A stretch of DNA of 64,000 nt from Draconibacterium mangrovi (GCF_010586825.1 NZ_JAAAGB010000005.1:186001-250000); one strand, 5' to 3'. Shown: positions 1 through 9,867, counted from the first letter of the stretch. Program-made: numbers and translations. Notes: generated from the sequence alone by a model not told the origin.

Positions 1-94
1 GGCGATCTTATTCCATTCGGCTTGGTGTTGTTTTTCTGTACTCTCTCAGGAAATATTCTGTATAATTGGGCTTTGCGGATAAAAGTGTAACCTC

Positions 95-847
95 TTACCA
101 GATTCCACTCAAACCATCTTCCAACGCTTTTTGGTAGCGTTCCATATTAAAAGAATACAAGTACGGCGATTTGTGTGCACCGCCTGTTTTCCGTTCTTTT
201 AACTTATCAAGAATATTGTAGTTTAACATTTTGCGCTGAAAATTGCGGCGGTCCAGATCGCGGCCAAGAATCGTTTCATAAAGTGTCTGAAGCTCGGGCA
301 TGGTAAATTTGCGGGGTAACAGTTTTAAACCAATGGGTTGTTGGCTAAGCTGTAAACGCAAGGTGCTAATGGCATTCTCTATAATTAGTTTATGGTCGAG
401 CAGCATCGAAACATCGGTGTTTAAAGAAACCCAATCGCAATGGTCGGAAAAAAGGTCGGGGGTTGGTTTTACTTTCCTAAAGTCAACCAAAGCATAAAAT
501 CCTACAGAGATAAAACGTTTGTCAAAAAAACTCTTGTCTGGCTTTATGCCTGCCATGTCGGCGTCGAATATCGCTTTATTCGATTTTGATCTGTCGGGAT
601 CGCTAAATACCTTAAATTGTTTTAAAAACAGCTTGTCAAGTCCGGTGCGCTCTTTAACTATGCGTTGCGCAGCCTGCTCCAACGTTTCATCGTATTTTAA
701 AAATCCTCCGGGGAGTGCATATTCTTTTGAATATTTTAAATGCAAAAGCAAAACTTTAAGCTCGTTGTTATTAAATCCAAATATCACGCAGTCGAGTGAT
801 ATATGATTCATGTACTCTGTTGAGTTAAATGGCTTGGTCTCTGTCAA
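95..847 (-). CDS. Nudix-winged-helix transcriptional regulator (NrtR/AraR-like)
   Basis: 250 aa. The N-terminal Nudix fold (about 15-145) is followed by a winged-helix DNA-binding domain (about 155-245, with the conserved RKFTMPELQTLYE and R-NFQRK stretches). This is the layout of NrtR and the Bacteroidetes arabinose regulator AraR. The Nudix box starts at G48 and keeps E54, R62, E66 and G69, but the catalytic REx-EE pattern is broken by I63 and R67. The domain therefore probably senses a ligand (a sugar or ADP-ribose-type effector in this family) rather than hydrolysing one. It is divergent from the GH3 gene across a 185-bp gap holding overlapping inverted repeats at 924-945, so control of the GH3/esterase genes and of itself is the likely role (inference). 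The effector cannot be read from sequence. Confidence 0.88.
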   Translation of the reverse strand: MTETKPFNSTEYMNHISLDCVIFGFNNNELKVLLLHLKYSKEYALPGGFLKYDETLEQAAQRIVKERTGLDKLFLKQFKVFSDPDRSKSNKAIFDADMAGIKPDKSFFDKRFISVGFYALVDFRKVKPTPDLFSDHCDWVSLNTDVSMLLDHKLIIENAISTLRLQLSQQPIGLKLLPRKFTMPELQTLYETILGRDLDRRNFQRKMLNYNILDKLKERKTGGAHKSPYLYSFNMERYQKALEDGLSGIW

Positions 848-923
848 AGTCTTTAATTTTTATGCTTACAAATTAGAAAAAATTCTCGAAGTATTAAGTG
901 AATATGTTTTAAAATATAATAAT

Positions 924-945
924 GTGTCGCAATGACACTAGGTGT
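924..945. promoter_or_regulatory. Overlapping inverted repeats, candidate operator of the divergent regulator
   Basis: GTGTC-N5-GACAC (924-938) overlaps ACAC-TAG-GTGT (935-945), so GTGTC/GACAC half-sites recur three times in 22 bp. The site lies in the only intergenic region shared by the Nudix-type regulator and the GH3 gene. A TATATTCG sequence just downstream (about 959-966) loosely resembles the Bacteroidetes -7 box. Operator function is inferred from symmetry and position only. Confidence 0.45.
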
Positions 946-1032
946 GAAATTTATTTCTATATTCGACGTCGTAGATAAAACATATAGATAAACTAAAACA
1001 ATAAATTTTTAATTAGAACTAAATCATTCACC

Positions 1033-3462
1033 ATGATCGGTAACAAACTAAAACTAAACAGTGTGCTAGCCCTCATTATACTATTTCTTGTATCAGGTAG
1101 TCTGTCGGCAAGTGTTTCACAAAAAAGCGTAAAAGAAATCGTTAAGTCGATGACTGTGGAGCAGAAAGCCCAGTTGGTAATTGGTACTGGAATGTATTTC
1201 CCTTTACCCGATTCCATTCGCGAAAAAATGCCTCCGATGTTTGGCGGCGATCTCGATACCAGCACTCCTTACGGAAAAATGGTAGAAAAAATCAGGGGAT
1301 ATTTGCCCGGAACTGCCGGAGTTACTGCAGAATATACTAGTTTGGGAGTTACGAGCCAAACTCTGGCTGATGGTCCTGCAGGATTGCGCATCAGTCCAAT
1401 CCGCGAAGGTGAAACCGATACTTATTATTGTACAGCTTTCCCGATTGCAACTGTGTTGGCTTCATCGTGGGATACCGAGTTAGTAGAATCGGTTGGAAAA
1501 GCGATGGGTAAAGAGGTGCTGGAATATGGTGCCGATGTTCTTTTAGCACCTGCATTGAATATCCAGCGCGATCCATTGTGCGGACGAAACTTCGAATATT
1601 ATTCGGAAGATCCGCTGGTAGCTGGAAAAATGGCGGCTGCCATGGTAAAGGGTATCCAATCGAATGGCGTGGGAACTTCCATCAAACACTTTGCAGTAAA
1701 CAATCAGGAAACCAATCGTATGTCGGTTGATGTTGTGGTTGGCGAACGCGCATTACGCGAGATTTACCTGAAAGGATTTGAGATTGCAGTAAAAGAAAGT
1801 GAGCCATGGACAGTGATGTCGTCTTACAATAAAGTAAATGGAGTTTATACTTCAGAGAGTCATGATCTGTTGACTAAAATTCTTCGCGATGATTGGGGAT
1901 ATGGAGGATATGTAATGACCGACTGGGGTGGTGGCAGCGATGTTGTTGCACAAATGAAAGCTGGAAATGATATGATCCAACCGGGTTCGCCGGAGACGAT
2001 TAAAACGTTGATTGAAGCTGTTGAGTCTGGAAAACTGGATGAATCAGTCTTGGATACAAATGTTGAGCGTATTCTAAATATCATGGTTGAAACACCACGT
2101 TATAATGGATATAAGATTTCAAACAAACCAGATTTGAAAGCGCATGCTGAAGTAACACGCCAGGCCGCTACTGATGGTATGGTATTGCTTGAAAACAACG
2201 GCGCACTTCCTTTTGCAAAAAACATTAAAAATGTGGCTGCATTTGGAAATACTTCGTACGATTTTATTTCAGGAGGAACAGGTAGTGGCGACGTTAACGA
2301 AGCTTACACCGTTTCGTTGTTGGAAGGCCTGCAAAATGCCGGTTACAAAACTTACGACGAACTTAAAAACACTTACGAAACCTACATGGAAGAAGCGAGT
2401 AAAGCGCAGGATAAATCCAAAAACTTTATTGCTGCTTTAATGGGTGGTAAAATTCCTGTTGAAGAAATGGCCTTGGATGCATCGATTGCAGAAGAGATGG
2501 CTACAAAAGCTGATATTGCTTTAATCACCATCGGTCGAAATGCCGGAGAAGGTGGCGACCGTGAAGCTGTTGAAGGTGATTTCTATTTGAATAAAAATGA
2601 ACAGGACCTGATAAAAACCGTTACGGAAGCTTTCCATGCAAAAGGTAAAAAAGCGGTGGTTATTCTGAATATTGGAGGCGTTGTTGAAACCGCCAGCTGG
2701 AGCAATATTCCTGATGCCGTACTTTGTGCCTGGCAACCGGGACAAGAAGGAGGTAACTCGGTAGTTGATGTTCTTTCAGGAAAAGTAAATCCATCAGGAA
2801 AACTGGCGCAGACTTTCCCCGTGAAATACGAGGACGGTTCATCTGCGGATAATTTCCCGGGCGAGGCTGTAAAAGTTGATGGAGCAGAAGATAATACTGC
2901 CGACCAATCTGGTTTCTCGATGATGCGCCGTGTGCCTTGGGAAGTGGTTTACGAGGAAGATATTTACGTGGGTTACCGTTATTTCAATACTTTCGATGTG
3001 CCGGTTGCCTACGAATTCGGATACGGAAAGTCATACACAACATTCGAGTATAGCAATCTGAAATTAAGCGACAAAAAATTTGATGGAAAAGTCACTGTGG
3101 CTATTGATGTGGAAAATACCGGAGATGTAGCGGGTAAAGAAGTGGTCCAGGTATATGCCAGCGCTCCTGGTAAATCGCTTGAAAAGCCGGAAGAAGAGCT
3201 GGTAGCCTTCGGAAAAACAGCTTTGTTAAAACCGGGCAAATCGGCAACACTTACCTTTGATATTGATGCTGCACTTTTGGCTTCGTTTGATGAAGAAAGT
3301 ACAAGCTGGATAACAGAAGGCGGCGATTATACCATCAAAGTTGGAGCTTCTTCAACCGACATTAAAGAAAAAGCAACATTCTCAGTTGCCAACGATATTG
3401 TAGTTGAAAAGGTATCAAAAGCAATGGTGCCTCAAAAAGATTTTGAAAAAATGCATAGGTAG
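1033..3462 (+). CDS. Secreted GH3 beta-glycosidase (beta-glucosidase/xylosidase type)
   Basis: 809 aa with a Sec signal peptide (about 1-26). The GH3 N-terminal TIM barrel spans about 35-350. D297 in VMTDWGG is the nucleophile, and the substrate-binding KH pair of IKHF is at 218-219. The alpha/beta sandwich domain (about 375-620) carries the GEGGDR motif, where E506 is the probable acid/base. A fibronectin III-like domain occupies about 680-790. The enzyme would release terminal beta-linked glucose or xylose from oligosaccharides in the periplasm; specificity is not readable. It is the first gene of a plus-strand run with a carboxylesterase and a second GH3, and faces the Nudix-type regulator. 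A stem-loop follows the stop codon. Confidence 0.93.
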   Translation: MIGNKLKLNSVLALIILFLVSGSLSASVSQKSVKEIVKSMTVEQKAQLVIGTGMYFPLPDSIREKMPPMFGGDLDTSTPYGKMVEKIRGYLPGTAGVTAEYTSLGVTSQTLADGPAGLRISPIREGETDTYYCTAFPIATVLASSWDTELVESVGKAMGKEVLEYGADVLLAPALNIQRDPLCGRNFEYYSEDPLVAGKMAAAMVKGIQSNGVGTSIKHFAVNNQETNRMSVDVVVGERALREIYLKGFEIAVKESEPWTVMSSYNKVNGVYTSESHDLLTKILRDDWGYGGYVMTDWGGGSDVVAQMKAGNDMIQPGSPETIKTLIEAVESGKLDESVLDTNVERILNIMVETPRYNGYKISNKPDLKAHAEVTRQAATDGMVLLENNGALPFAKNIKNVAAFGNTSYDFISGGTGSGDVNEAYTVSLLEGLQNAGYKTYDELKNTYETYMEEASKAQDKSKNFIAALMGGKIPVEEMALDASIAEEMATKADIALITIGRNAGEGGDREAVEGDFYLNKNEQDLIKTVTEAFHAKGKKAVVILNIGGVVETASWSNIPDAVLCAWQPGQEGGNSVVDVLSGKVNPSGKLAQTFPVKYEDGSSADNFPGEAVKVDGAEDNTADQSGFSMMRRVPWEVVYEEDIYVGYRYFNTFDVPVAYEFGYGKSYTTFEYSNLKLSDKKFDGKVTVAIDVENTGDVAGKEVVQVYASAPGKSLEKPEEELVAFGKTALLKPGKSATLTFDIDAALLASFDEESTSWITEGGDYTIKVGASSTDIKEKATFSVANDIVVEKVSKAMVPQKDFEKMHR

Positions 3463-3478
3463 TGGGACTTGGTTAAAT

Positions 3479-3510
3479 ACTCTCTCCCTGGAATAGTTCA
3501 GGGGGGGAGT
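3479..3510 (+). other. Intercistronic stem-loop
   Basis: A 12-bp stem (left arm 3479-3490, right arm 3499-3510, two G-T pairs) with an 8-nt loop lies 17 nt after the GH3 stop. It is not followed by a T-run, so it resembles an mRNA-stability or attenuation element more than a standard intrinsic terminator. Confidence 0.5.
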
Positions 3511-3576
3511 TCCCTTATCCTTAACCTGTGAATAAAACAACCTTTTAAGACTAAACAAATTGTAAACCTACTACCT

Positions 3577-5136
3577 ATGAAAAACGTTCGCGTGACTTTG
3601 TTTTTTTGTAGTGCCTTGTTTTTTTGGGCATGTTCAACTCAAACACCCCAACAAATTAAAGATAGTGTAATCCTTGCCGACGGAACGGTAAGTGGTTCGT
3701 TTGATGAAAGCACCGGAATTACCACTTTTAAGGGAATTCCTTTTGCCGCTCCTCCTGTGGGCGATTTGCGCTGGAAAGCTCCACAACCTGTTGAACCCTG
3801 GGAAGGAGTGAAACAATGCACAGAATTTTCAGCCAGCCCTATACAGTCAACTCCAATGCCGTTTAGTATGTGGACACAAGAGTTTATAGCTCCCAGGGAG
3901 CCGTTAAGCGAAGATTGCCTTTATCTGAATGTATGGACTCCGGCCAAAGATGCTACTGAGAAGCGTCCGGTTTTCGTATACATTTATGGCGGTGGTTTTT
4001 CAAGTGGCGGAAGTGCTGTTCCGATTTACGATGGTGAAGAAATGGCCAAAAAAGGCCTTGTTTTTATAACTATAAACTATCGTGTAGGAATTTTAGGATT
4101 TTTGGCACATCCGGAACTGACTGCTGAATCGCCAAACAACGCTTCAGGAAATTATGGTTTGCTCGACCAGGTTGAGGCTTTGAAATGGGTGAACAAAAAT
4201 ATTGCTTCTTTTGGCGGCGATCCAAACAATATTACCATTGCGGGTCAGTCGGCCGGAGCGGCCAGTATCAATTATTTGGTGGCAAGTCCTTTAACAAAAG
4301 GATTGATTCATCGTGCGATTGCAGAGAGTGGTGGTACCGTTTTTGCAACGAATGCATTGGGTCGAGGCGGTGATCTTAAAGCCGGTGAAGAAACAGGTGT
4401 AAAATTCGCCGAGTCATTGGGAGTATCATCCCTTGAAGAATTACGTGCCAAAAGTACAGAAGAGATTTTGATAGTCAGAGGTGGCGGAATTCCCATTGTT
4501 GATGGTTATTTTTTGCCAAAACCGGTAAGAGAGATCTTTGCCAACGGTGAACAAAACGATATTCCGGTAATTATTGGTTGGAATGAAGATGAAGGTTTTG
4601 GACCTCCACCTGTTTCTGCAGAACAATTTAAATCCAATGCTAAACAACTATTTGGTGATATGGCTGATGAGTTTTTAGCTAAGTTTCCAATCAACTCTGA
4701 TAAGGAGGCAATTGCAATTCAGAACGATTTGGGAGCATTGCAAACTTTTGGTATTCAGTCGTACAAATGGATGCAGCTGCAAAATGAAAAGGCAACATCA
4801 AAGGTGTTTATGTACCGTTTTGAGCGCGATGTTCCTTACGCCGATGGAATGAGCGACTTTGGGGCATTCCATACCGGAGAAGTGCCGTACGCCTACAATA
4901 ACCTGAAAATGAGTCCGCGCCCGTGGACCGAGGCGGATTATGAATTGGCCAACCTGATGTCGGATTACTGGGTGAATTTTGCAACTTCAGGTGATCCAAA
5001 TGCGGAAGGATTACCAGAGTGGGAAGCAGCAACTCCCGATAATCTGAAAGCGATGCATTTTAACACCACATCGGTATGTGGCGATTTGCCAAGTATTGAA
5101 TTGCTCAAATTTCTTGATACATTTTATTCCAACTAG
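3577..5136 (+). CDS. Type-B carboxylesterase lipoprotein (alpha/beta hydrolase)
   Basis: 519 aa. The signal peptide ends in a lipobox (FWAC, C19), so the protein is probably membrane-anchored. Full-length carboxylesterase family features are present: the N-terminal FAAPPVGDLRWKAP block (about 56-69), SEDCLYLNVWTP (111-122), the GGG oxyanion hole (138-140), the nucleophile S225 in GQSAG, an acid E339 in GWNEDEG and the catalytic H432 in AFHTGE. It hydrolyses carboxylic esters; acetyl or hydroxycinnamoyl groups on plant glycans are plausible given two GH3 neighbours. The next GH3 starts 27 nt downstream, so these two are co-transcribed. The substrate is inferred from context only. Confidence 0.88.
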   Translation: MKNVRVTLFFCSALFFWACSTQTPQQIKDSVILADGTVSGSFDESTGITTFKGIPFAAPPVGDLRWKAPQPVEPWEGVKQCTEFSASPIQSTPMPFSMWTQEFIAPREPLSEDCLYLNVWTPAKDATEKRPVFVYIYGGGFSSGGSAVPIYDGEEMAKKGLVFITINYRVGILGFLAHPELTAESPNNASGNYGLLDQVEALKWVNKNIASFGGDPNNITIAGQSAGAASINYLVASPLTKGLIHRAIAESGGTVFATNALGRGGDLKAGEETGVKFAESLGVSSLEELRAKSTEEILIVRGGGIPIVDGYFLPKPVREIFANGEQNDIPVIIGWNEDEGFGPPPVSAEQFKSNAKQLFGDMADEFLAKFPINSDKEAIAIQNDLGALQTFGIQSYKWMQLQNEKATSKVFMYRFERDVPYADGMSDFGAFHTGEVPYAYNNLKMSPRPWTEADYELANLMSDYWVNFATSGDPNAEGLPEWEAATPDNLKAMHFNTTSVCGDLPSIELLKFLDTFYSN

Positions 5137-5163
5137 AACTATACAAAACGAAATAACCATATT

Positions 5164-7479
5164 ATGAAAAAACTGAAAATCATATCTGCAGCCTTTCTTT
5201 TTGCAGCTTTGTTTACTGGCTGTGGCCCCAAGTGGAGTGAAGAAGAAACGGGAGACTTTAATCTTGTTCATAACGAAGGTGGAGCAACTTTGGGGTATTC
5301 CCCAAAATCGGGAGTAGCACTTCTTACTGATGGAGGTTATGCATTTAAAGATTTGAACAAAAACGGCGAACTGGATGTGTACGAAGACTGGCGTAAACCG
5401 GTTGACGAACGTGCAAAGGATTTGGCTTCAAAAATGTCGGTGGAACAAATTGCCGGATTAATGTTATACAGCGGGCACCAGTCTATACCTGCCGGAGGTG
5501 GTGGTTTTGGTGCCGGAACATACATTGGAAAATCGTTGGCCGATAGTGGCGCAAGATCAAGCGATCTCACCGATCAGCAAATAAAGTTTCTTACCGAGGA
5601 CAATCTTCGTCATGTGTTGATTACTACCGTTGAAAGTCCGGGCGTGGCTGCGCAATGGAACAACAACATGCAGGCTTTGGTTGAAGGCCTTGGTTTGGGA
5701 ATTCCCGGAAATACAAGTACCGACCCGCGCCACGGAACCAAAGCGGAAACCGAATACAATGCCGGTGCCGGTGGAGATATTTCAATGTGGCCAACTACAT
5801 TGGGTTTGGCAGCCACTTTTGATCCTGCGGTAATGAAAAAATTTGGAGAAATCGCCTCGATCGAATACCGTGCTTTGGGAATTGCAACTGCACTTTCTCC
5901 ACAGATCGATTTATCAACTGAACCGCGCTGGAGTCGTTTTAGCGGAACAATGGGGGAAGATCCAGGTTTGGCAGCCGACCTCACGCGTGCTTATGTCGAT
6001 GGATTTCAAACATCATCAGCGGCTAAAGAGATTGCCGGTGGTTGGGGTTTTGAAAGTGTAAATGCCATGGTAAAACACTGGCCAAGTGGTGGCCCTGAAG
6101 AAGGTGGCCGCGATGCACACTTTGGTTATGGTGCGTATGCGGTTTATCCCGGAAATAACCTTTCCGATCAGTTAAAACCGTTTACCGATGGTGCTTTTAA
6201 ACTGGATGGCCCAACCGGAAAAGCCACAGCGGTTATGCCTTATTATACCATCTCATACAATATCGATCAGAAGAATGGCGAAAATGTAGGAAATGCCTAC
6301 AACAAATACATCATCACTGATTTGTTAAGAGGTGAATATGATTACGATGGCGTGGTTTGTACCGACTGGATGATAACTGCAGATGCTGCAAATGTGCACG
6401 AATTCAGGGGAAAATGTTGGGGCGTTGAAGATCTGACGATTGCCGAGCGTCACTATAAAGTAATTGAAGCCGGTGCCGACCAGTTTGGCGGAAATAACGA
6501 AAAAGGACCCGTTTTGGAAGCTTACGAAATGGGCGTTAAAGAACATGGCGAAGAATACATGCGTAATCGGTTCGAGCAATCAGCGGTTCGTTTGCTGAAA
6601 AATATTTTCCGCCCGGGACTTTTTGAAAATCCTTACCTGGTTGTTGCCGAATCGGAAGAAATTGTAGGTAACCCGGAATACATGAAAGCCGGTTACGAAG
6701 CGCAGCTGAAATCAGTGGTGATGCTAAAAAACAAGGATGGCGTTTTGCCGCTTGAGAAAAAGTTGAAAGTATATATTCCACAAAAATATACACCTGCCGG
6801 AACCAACTGGTTTGGTATGCGCAGCGAAGAAAAATGGAGCGACGCGGCGAATATGGATATGGTAGCCAACTATTTCGAGGTTGTTGATGCAGCAGAAAAG
6901 GCAGATGTGGCAATTTGTCTGATCTCAAGTCCGCAAGGCGGAACAGGCTACTCGCTTGAAGATAAGGAAAAAGGTGGTAACGGATATGTTCCAATTTCAC
7001 TTCAGTACGGACCGTATACTGCCGAGTATGTCCGTGAGGAAAGTATTGCAGGCGGAAGCCCGTTCGAAGACTTTACCAACAGAAGTTATAAGGGTAAATC
7101 AACCGAGGCAGCTAATGTTTACGACATGAAAGTGGTGAACGAGACCAAAGCAAAAATGGGCGATAAACCAGTAATTGTGGTGGTAAATGTGGCCAATCCG
7201 TTTATTCCGGCCGAGTTTGAAAAAAGTGCTGATGCTATTTTAATTCACTGTGGTGTGCAGGATCAGGCGATCATGGATTTGGTTACAGGTAATGCAGAAC
7301 CATCGGGTTTGCTGCCTTTCCAGTTACCTGCCAACATGAAAACGGTAGAAGAGCAGTTTGAAGACGTGCCGCGCGACATGGATTGTTATACCGATGAAAT
7401 GGGCAATGTATACGATTTTGCCTATGGATTGAACTGGAGCGGAATAATAAACGACGAAAGAGTAATTACATACAAATAA
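5164..7479 (+). CDS. GH3 beta-glucosidase-type lipoprotein (ExoP-like)
   Basis: 771 aa. The lipobox FTGC puts the acylated cysteine at C20. An acidic loop rich in Asp/Asn (about 60-76, DLNKNGELDVYEDW) resembles a calcium-binding loop and is common in the ExoP-type branch of GH3. The TIM barrel follows (about 80-510), with KHWPSGG at 304-310 and the nucleophile D401 in VVCTDWM. The alpha/beta sandwich is at about 530-760. Unlike the first GH3, it has no C-terminal fibronectin-like domain. Expected activity is exo-hydrolysis of beta-glucans or oligosaccharides. It follows the carboxylesterase by 27 nt and ends in a strong terminator at 7497, which closes the transcription unit. Confidence 0.92.
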   Translation: MKKLKIISAAFLFAALFTGCGPKWSEEETGDFNLVHNEGGATLGYSPKSGVALLTDGGYAFKDLNKNGELDVYEDWRKPVDERAKDLASKMSVEQIAGLMLYSGHQSIPAGGGGFGAGTYIGKSLADSGARSSDLTDQQIKFLTEDNLRHVLITTVESPGVAAQWNNNMQALVEGLGLGIPGNTSTDPRHGTKAETEYNAGAGGDISMWPTTLGLAATFDPAVMKKFGEIASIEYRALGIATALSPQIDLSTEPRWSRFSGTMGEDPGLAADLTRAYVDGFQTSSAAKEIAGGWGFESVNAMVKHWPSGGPEEGGRDAHFGYGAYAVYPGNNLSDQLKPFTDGAFKLDGPTGKATAVMPYYTISYNIDQKNGENVGNAYNKYIITDLLRGEYDYDGVVCTDWMITADAANVHEFRGKCWGVEDLTIAERHYKVIEAGADQFGGNNEKGPVLEAYEMGVKEHGEEYMRNRFEQSAVRLLKNIFRPGLFENPYLVVAESEEIVGNPEYMKAGYEAQLKSVVMLKNKDGVLPLEKKLKVYIPQKYTPAGTNWFGMRSEEKWSDAANMDMVANYFEVVDAAEKADVAICLISSPQGGTGYSLEDKEKGGNGYVPISLQYGPYTAEYVREESIAGGSPFEDFTNRSYKGKSTEAANVYDMKVVNETKAKMGDKPVIVVVNVANPFIPAEFEKSADAILIHCGVQDQAIMDLVTGNAEPSGLLPFQLPANMKTVEEQFEDVPRDMDCYTDEMGNVYDFAYGLNWSGIINDERVITYK

Positions 7480-7496
7480 AACCATTCAGTTTTCAG

Positions 7497-7525
7497 GGGC
7501 CTTCGGAACTTCCGAAGGCCCTTTT
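7497..7525 (+). terminator. Rho-independent terminator after the GH3 gene
   Basis: Perfect 11-bp GC-rich stem (7497-7507 with 7511-7521), 3-nt loop, followed by TTTTATT. It lies 17 nt after the GH3 stop. Confidence 0.93.
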
Positions 7526-7563
7526 ATTCCAAAACTTGAATCAGCTAAACCAAATCTGCCAAT

Positions 7564-7607
7564 GCTTTATTCGTACAGGAACAGATGTGCGAAATTTCGA
7601 ATAAAGC
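7564..7607 (+). promoter_or_regulatory. 10-bp inverted repeat in the leader of the DUF5916 gene
   Basis: GCTTTATTCG at 7564-7573 is repeated as its exact reverse complement at 7598-7607, with 24 nt between. The structure ends 22 nt before the chosen ATG (7630). It could be a leader hairpin that influences translation or a dyad operator; there is no T-run after it. Confidence 0.5.
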
Positions 7608-7629
7608 TTTAGGCCGCAACCAAAATAAC

Positions 7630-9867
7630 ATGAAAAGGACGTTCATTTTAAAACTAATACCGCTTGTATTATGCGTGTTTGGTTCCATCATCGTGTTCGG
7701 GCAGGACGTTATACAAATTGCCAAAAATGATGGAACTGTAAATTTCGATGGTGTGCCCGACGAAGCCTTCTGGCTAAAGGCACGACAGTTTGAACTGATT
7801 ATGCACATCCCCAATTTTGAAGCTGCACCAAGCGAGGAAACAAAAACCTACATCAGTTACGATGATAATTATTTTTGGGTAGGCGCTTTCCTGAATTATA
7901 AAAATCCGGAGAACATCGTTTCTACCAGTAAAAAGCGCGACGAGAAATCAAAAAACCCCGACTCGTTCGGAATTTTATTAGATACCTACGATGATAACGA
8001 AAATGCGCTGGCTTTTTGTACCATGCCCGCAGGACAGCGTATTGATTTTGCCGTATCAAACGATGCTCAAATGATGCCCAGCATATACGGAGCATCTTCA
8101 TTAAACTACAGCTGGAACACATTCTGGGATGTTAAAACAGCTCGTACCGCAACCGGCTGGGCGGTTGAAATGCGGATTCCGTTTTCCAGTCTTCGTTTTC
8201 AGGAAGTAGATGGACGCGTACAAATGGGATTGTTGATTAACCGTGGGGTAAGCCATAACAATGAAGTGGATACGTATCCGGCTACCGATCCGAAATACGG
8301 CCGGCTGTCATCCAACAAACCATCGCTGGCACAAACGATTGAACTTTCGGGTGTGGAAAGCAAAAAACCTGTTTATGTGGCTCCTTATATCACTACCGGT
8401 GTAGAACGAACCAACGACCTGAATGAGGATGAAACGGCTTTTGATTCATCAAAAGACAATAAACTTACCGGCGGGGTTGATATCAAATACAGCCTCACCA
8501 GCAACCTTACCATGGACCTTACTTTTAACACCGATTTTGCACAGGTGGAAGCCGATGATGAACAGGTGAATCTTACACGTTACGCACTGTTCTTTCCAGA
8601 GAAAAGGATGTTCTTTCAGGAGCGATCCAGCATTTTCGATTATAAACTAAGCGGCCCAAGTAAGTTATTCTACAGTCGCCGTATTGGTTTGGATGAGGAT
8701 GGTTGCCTGACGCCAATTTTGGGTGGTGCGCGGTTAACCGGTCGTGTTGGTAAATGGGACATGGGTTTTATGGATATGCAAACGCAAAAGAATAATGGAA
8801 ACCCATCGGAAAATTTTGGTGTGTTACGTTTTCGCCGCCAGGTAATCAATACCAATTCGTATGTGGGGGCTATTATCACTTCCCGGGTTGGTGCCGATAT
8901 CAACGATTCGTATTCTTACGGTGTTGACGGTATTTTCCGCATTTTTGGCGACGACTACATTGAAGCTGGCGTGGCTCAGACCACCGATCCCGAGGGCACT
9001 GATTTTTCGGGGGGCATTGAAAATACATTCTATCGTGCATCGTGGCAACGGCGAAGCGAGGAAGGTTTTGCATACGATTTATCTTATGCATATACGGGCG
9101 AGAATTTTGATCCCCAGGTTGGATTTTTATCAAAATTCGCCACTAAAGGGCCACGTTTAAAATTTCAGTACGGCTGGCTCCCAGGTGCCGGGTCGAAACT
9201 TTTTAAATACAGTATTGACGGAACTTTTTACGAATCGTACCGTGTTACCGACGGAGGCCTGGATACCGGTATGTACGGGCCGGGCTTTAGTTTAAATACC
9301 AAAAAAGGTTGGTTTGTAAACCTGGATTTGAATTACCGCATTGAAGGTGTTGATGAAGAATTTGAACTGGATGATAATGTTGTTGTTCCGGCCGATAAAT
9401 ATAAAACGTATACCAGCCGGATGACATTGATGTCGCCGGTTTCAAAGCCCCTTTCTACAACTGTAATGATGTCGGGTGGTCAGTTTTACGATGGTAATAA
9501 TGTTACTGCAACGGTTGAGCCCATTTATAATCTTTCGGCCAGTTTGCAACTCTCTGCTTATTACAACTTCAGCCATGTGGTTTTTGCCAACCGGAACCAG
9601 GAAATGAATGCGCATGTAGGGCGCCTGAAGTTTTTATACATGTACAACACAAAGCTGTCGTTTAGTTCATTTTTACAATACAATAGCGTTAACAATGTAA
9701 CGGTTGCCAACTTCCGCCTGCGTTATAATCCAAAAGAAGGAAATGATCTGTACGTTGTGTACAACGAAATACGACCAACAAGCGATTATGTTGACAATGG
9801 TTTGGACGAACCCCAATTCTTAAACCGGATCTTTCAGGTGAAATATGTTTATACTTTCCAGCTATAA
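7630..9867 (+). CDS. DUF5916 outer-membrane protein with N-terminal CBM9-like domain
   Basis: 745 aa from the ATG at 7630. An in-frame upstream ATG at 7585 would add 15 residues before the signal peptide (MKRTFILKLI...), so 7630 is preferred. After signal cleavage near residue 24 there is a CBM9-like beta-sandwich (about 30-210; TYISYDDNYFWVG and WAVEMRIPFSSLRF are typical). A long region with alternating aromatic and polar residues then ends in ...VKYVYTFQL, a C-terminal aromatic signature of outer-membrane beta-barrels. This matches the DUF5916 family, common in Bacteroidetes and of unproven function. A glycan-related outer-membrane role is suggested by the CBM9-like domain and neighbours. 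It is flanked by terminators on both sides, so it is probably monocistronic. Confidence 0.85.
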   Translation: MKRTFILKLIPLVLCVFGSIIVFGQDVIQIAKNDGTVNFDGVPDEAFWLKARQFELIMHIPNFEAAPSEETKTYISYDDNYFWVGAFLNYKNPENIVSTSKKRDEKSKNPDSFGILLDTYDDNENALAFCTMPAGQRIDFAVSNDAQMMPSIYGASSLNYSWNTFWDVKTARTATGWAVEMRIPFSSLRFQEVDGRVQMGLLINRGVSHNNEVDTYPATDPKYGRLSSNKPSLAQTIELSGVESKKPVYVAPYITTGVERTNDLNEDETAFDSSKDNKLTGGVDIKYSLTSNLTMDLTFNTDFAQVEADDEQVNLTRYALFFPEKRMFFQERSSIFDYKLSGPSKLFYSRRIGLDEDGCLTPILGGARLTGRVGKWDMGFMDMQTQKNNGNPSENFGVLRFRRQVINTNSYVGAIITSRVGADINDSYSYGVDGIFRIFGDDYIEAGVAQTTDPEGTDFSGGIENTFYRASWQRRSEEGFAYDLSYAYTGENFDPQVGFLSKFATKGPRLKFQYGWLPGAGSKLFKYSIDGTFYESYRVTDGGLDTGMYGPGFSLNTKKGWFVNLDLNYRIEGVDEEFELDDNVVVPADKYKTYTSRMTLMSPVSKPLSTTVMMSGGQFYDGNNVTATVEPIYNLSASLQLSAYYNFSHVVFANRNQEMNAHVGRLKFLYMYNTKLSFSSFLQYNSVNNVTVANFRLRYNPKEGNDLYVVYNEIRPTSDYVDNGLDEPQFLNRIFQVKYVYTFQL

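Noticed and set aside
3479-3510. Full intrinsic terminator after the first GH3 gene
   Set aside because: The stem is strong but no T-run follows, so it is listed only as a stem-loop.
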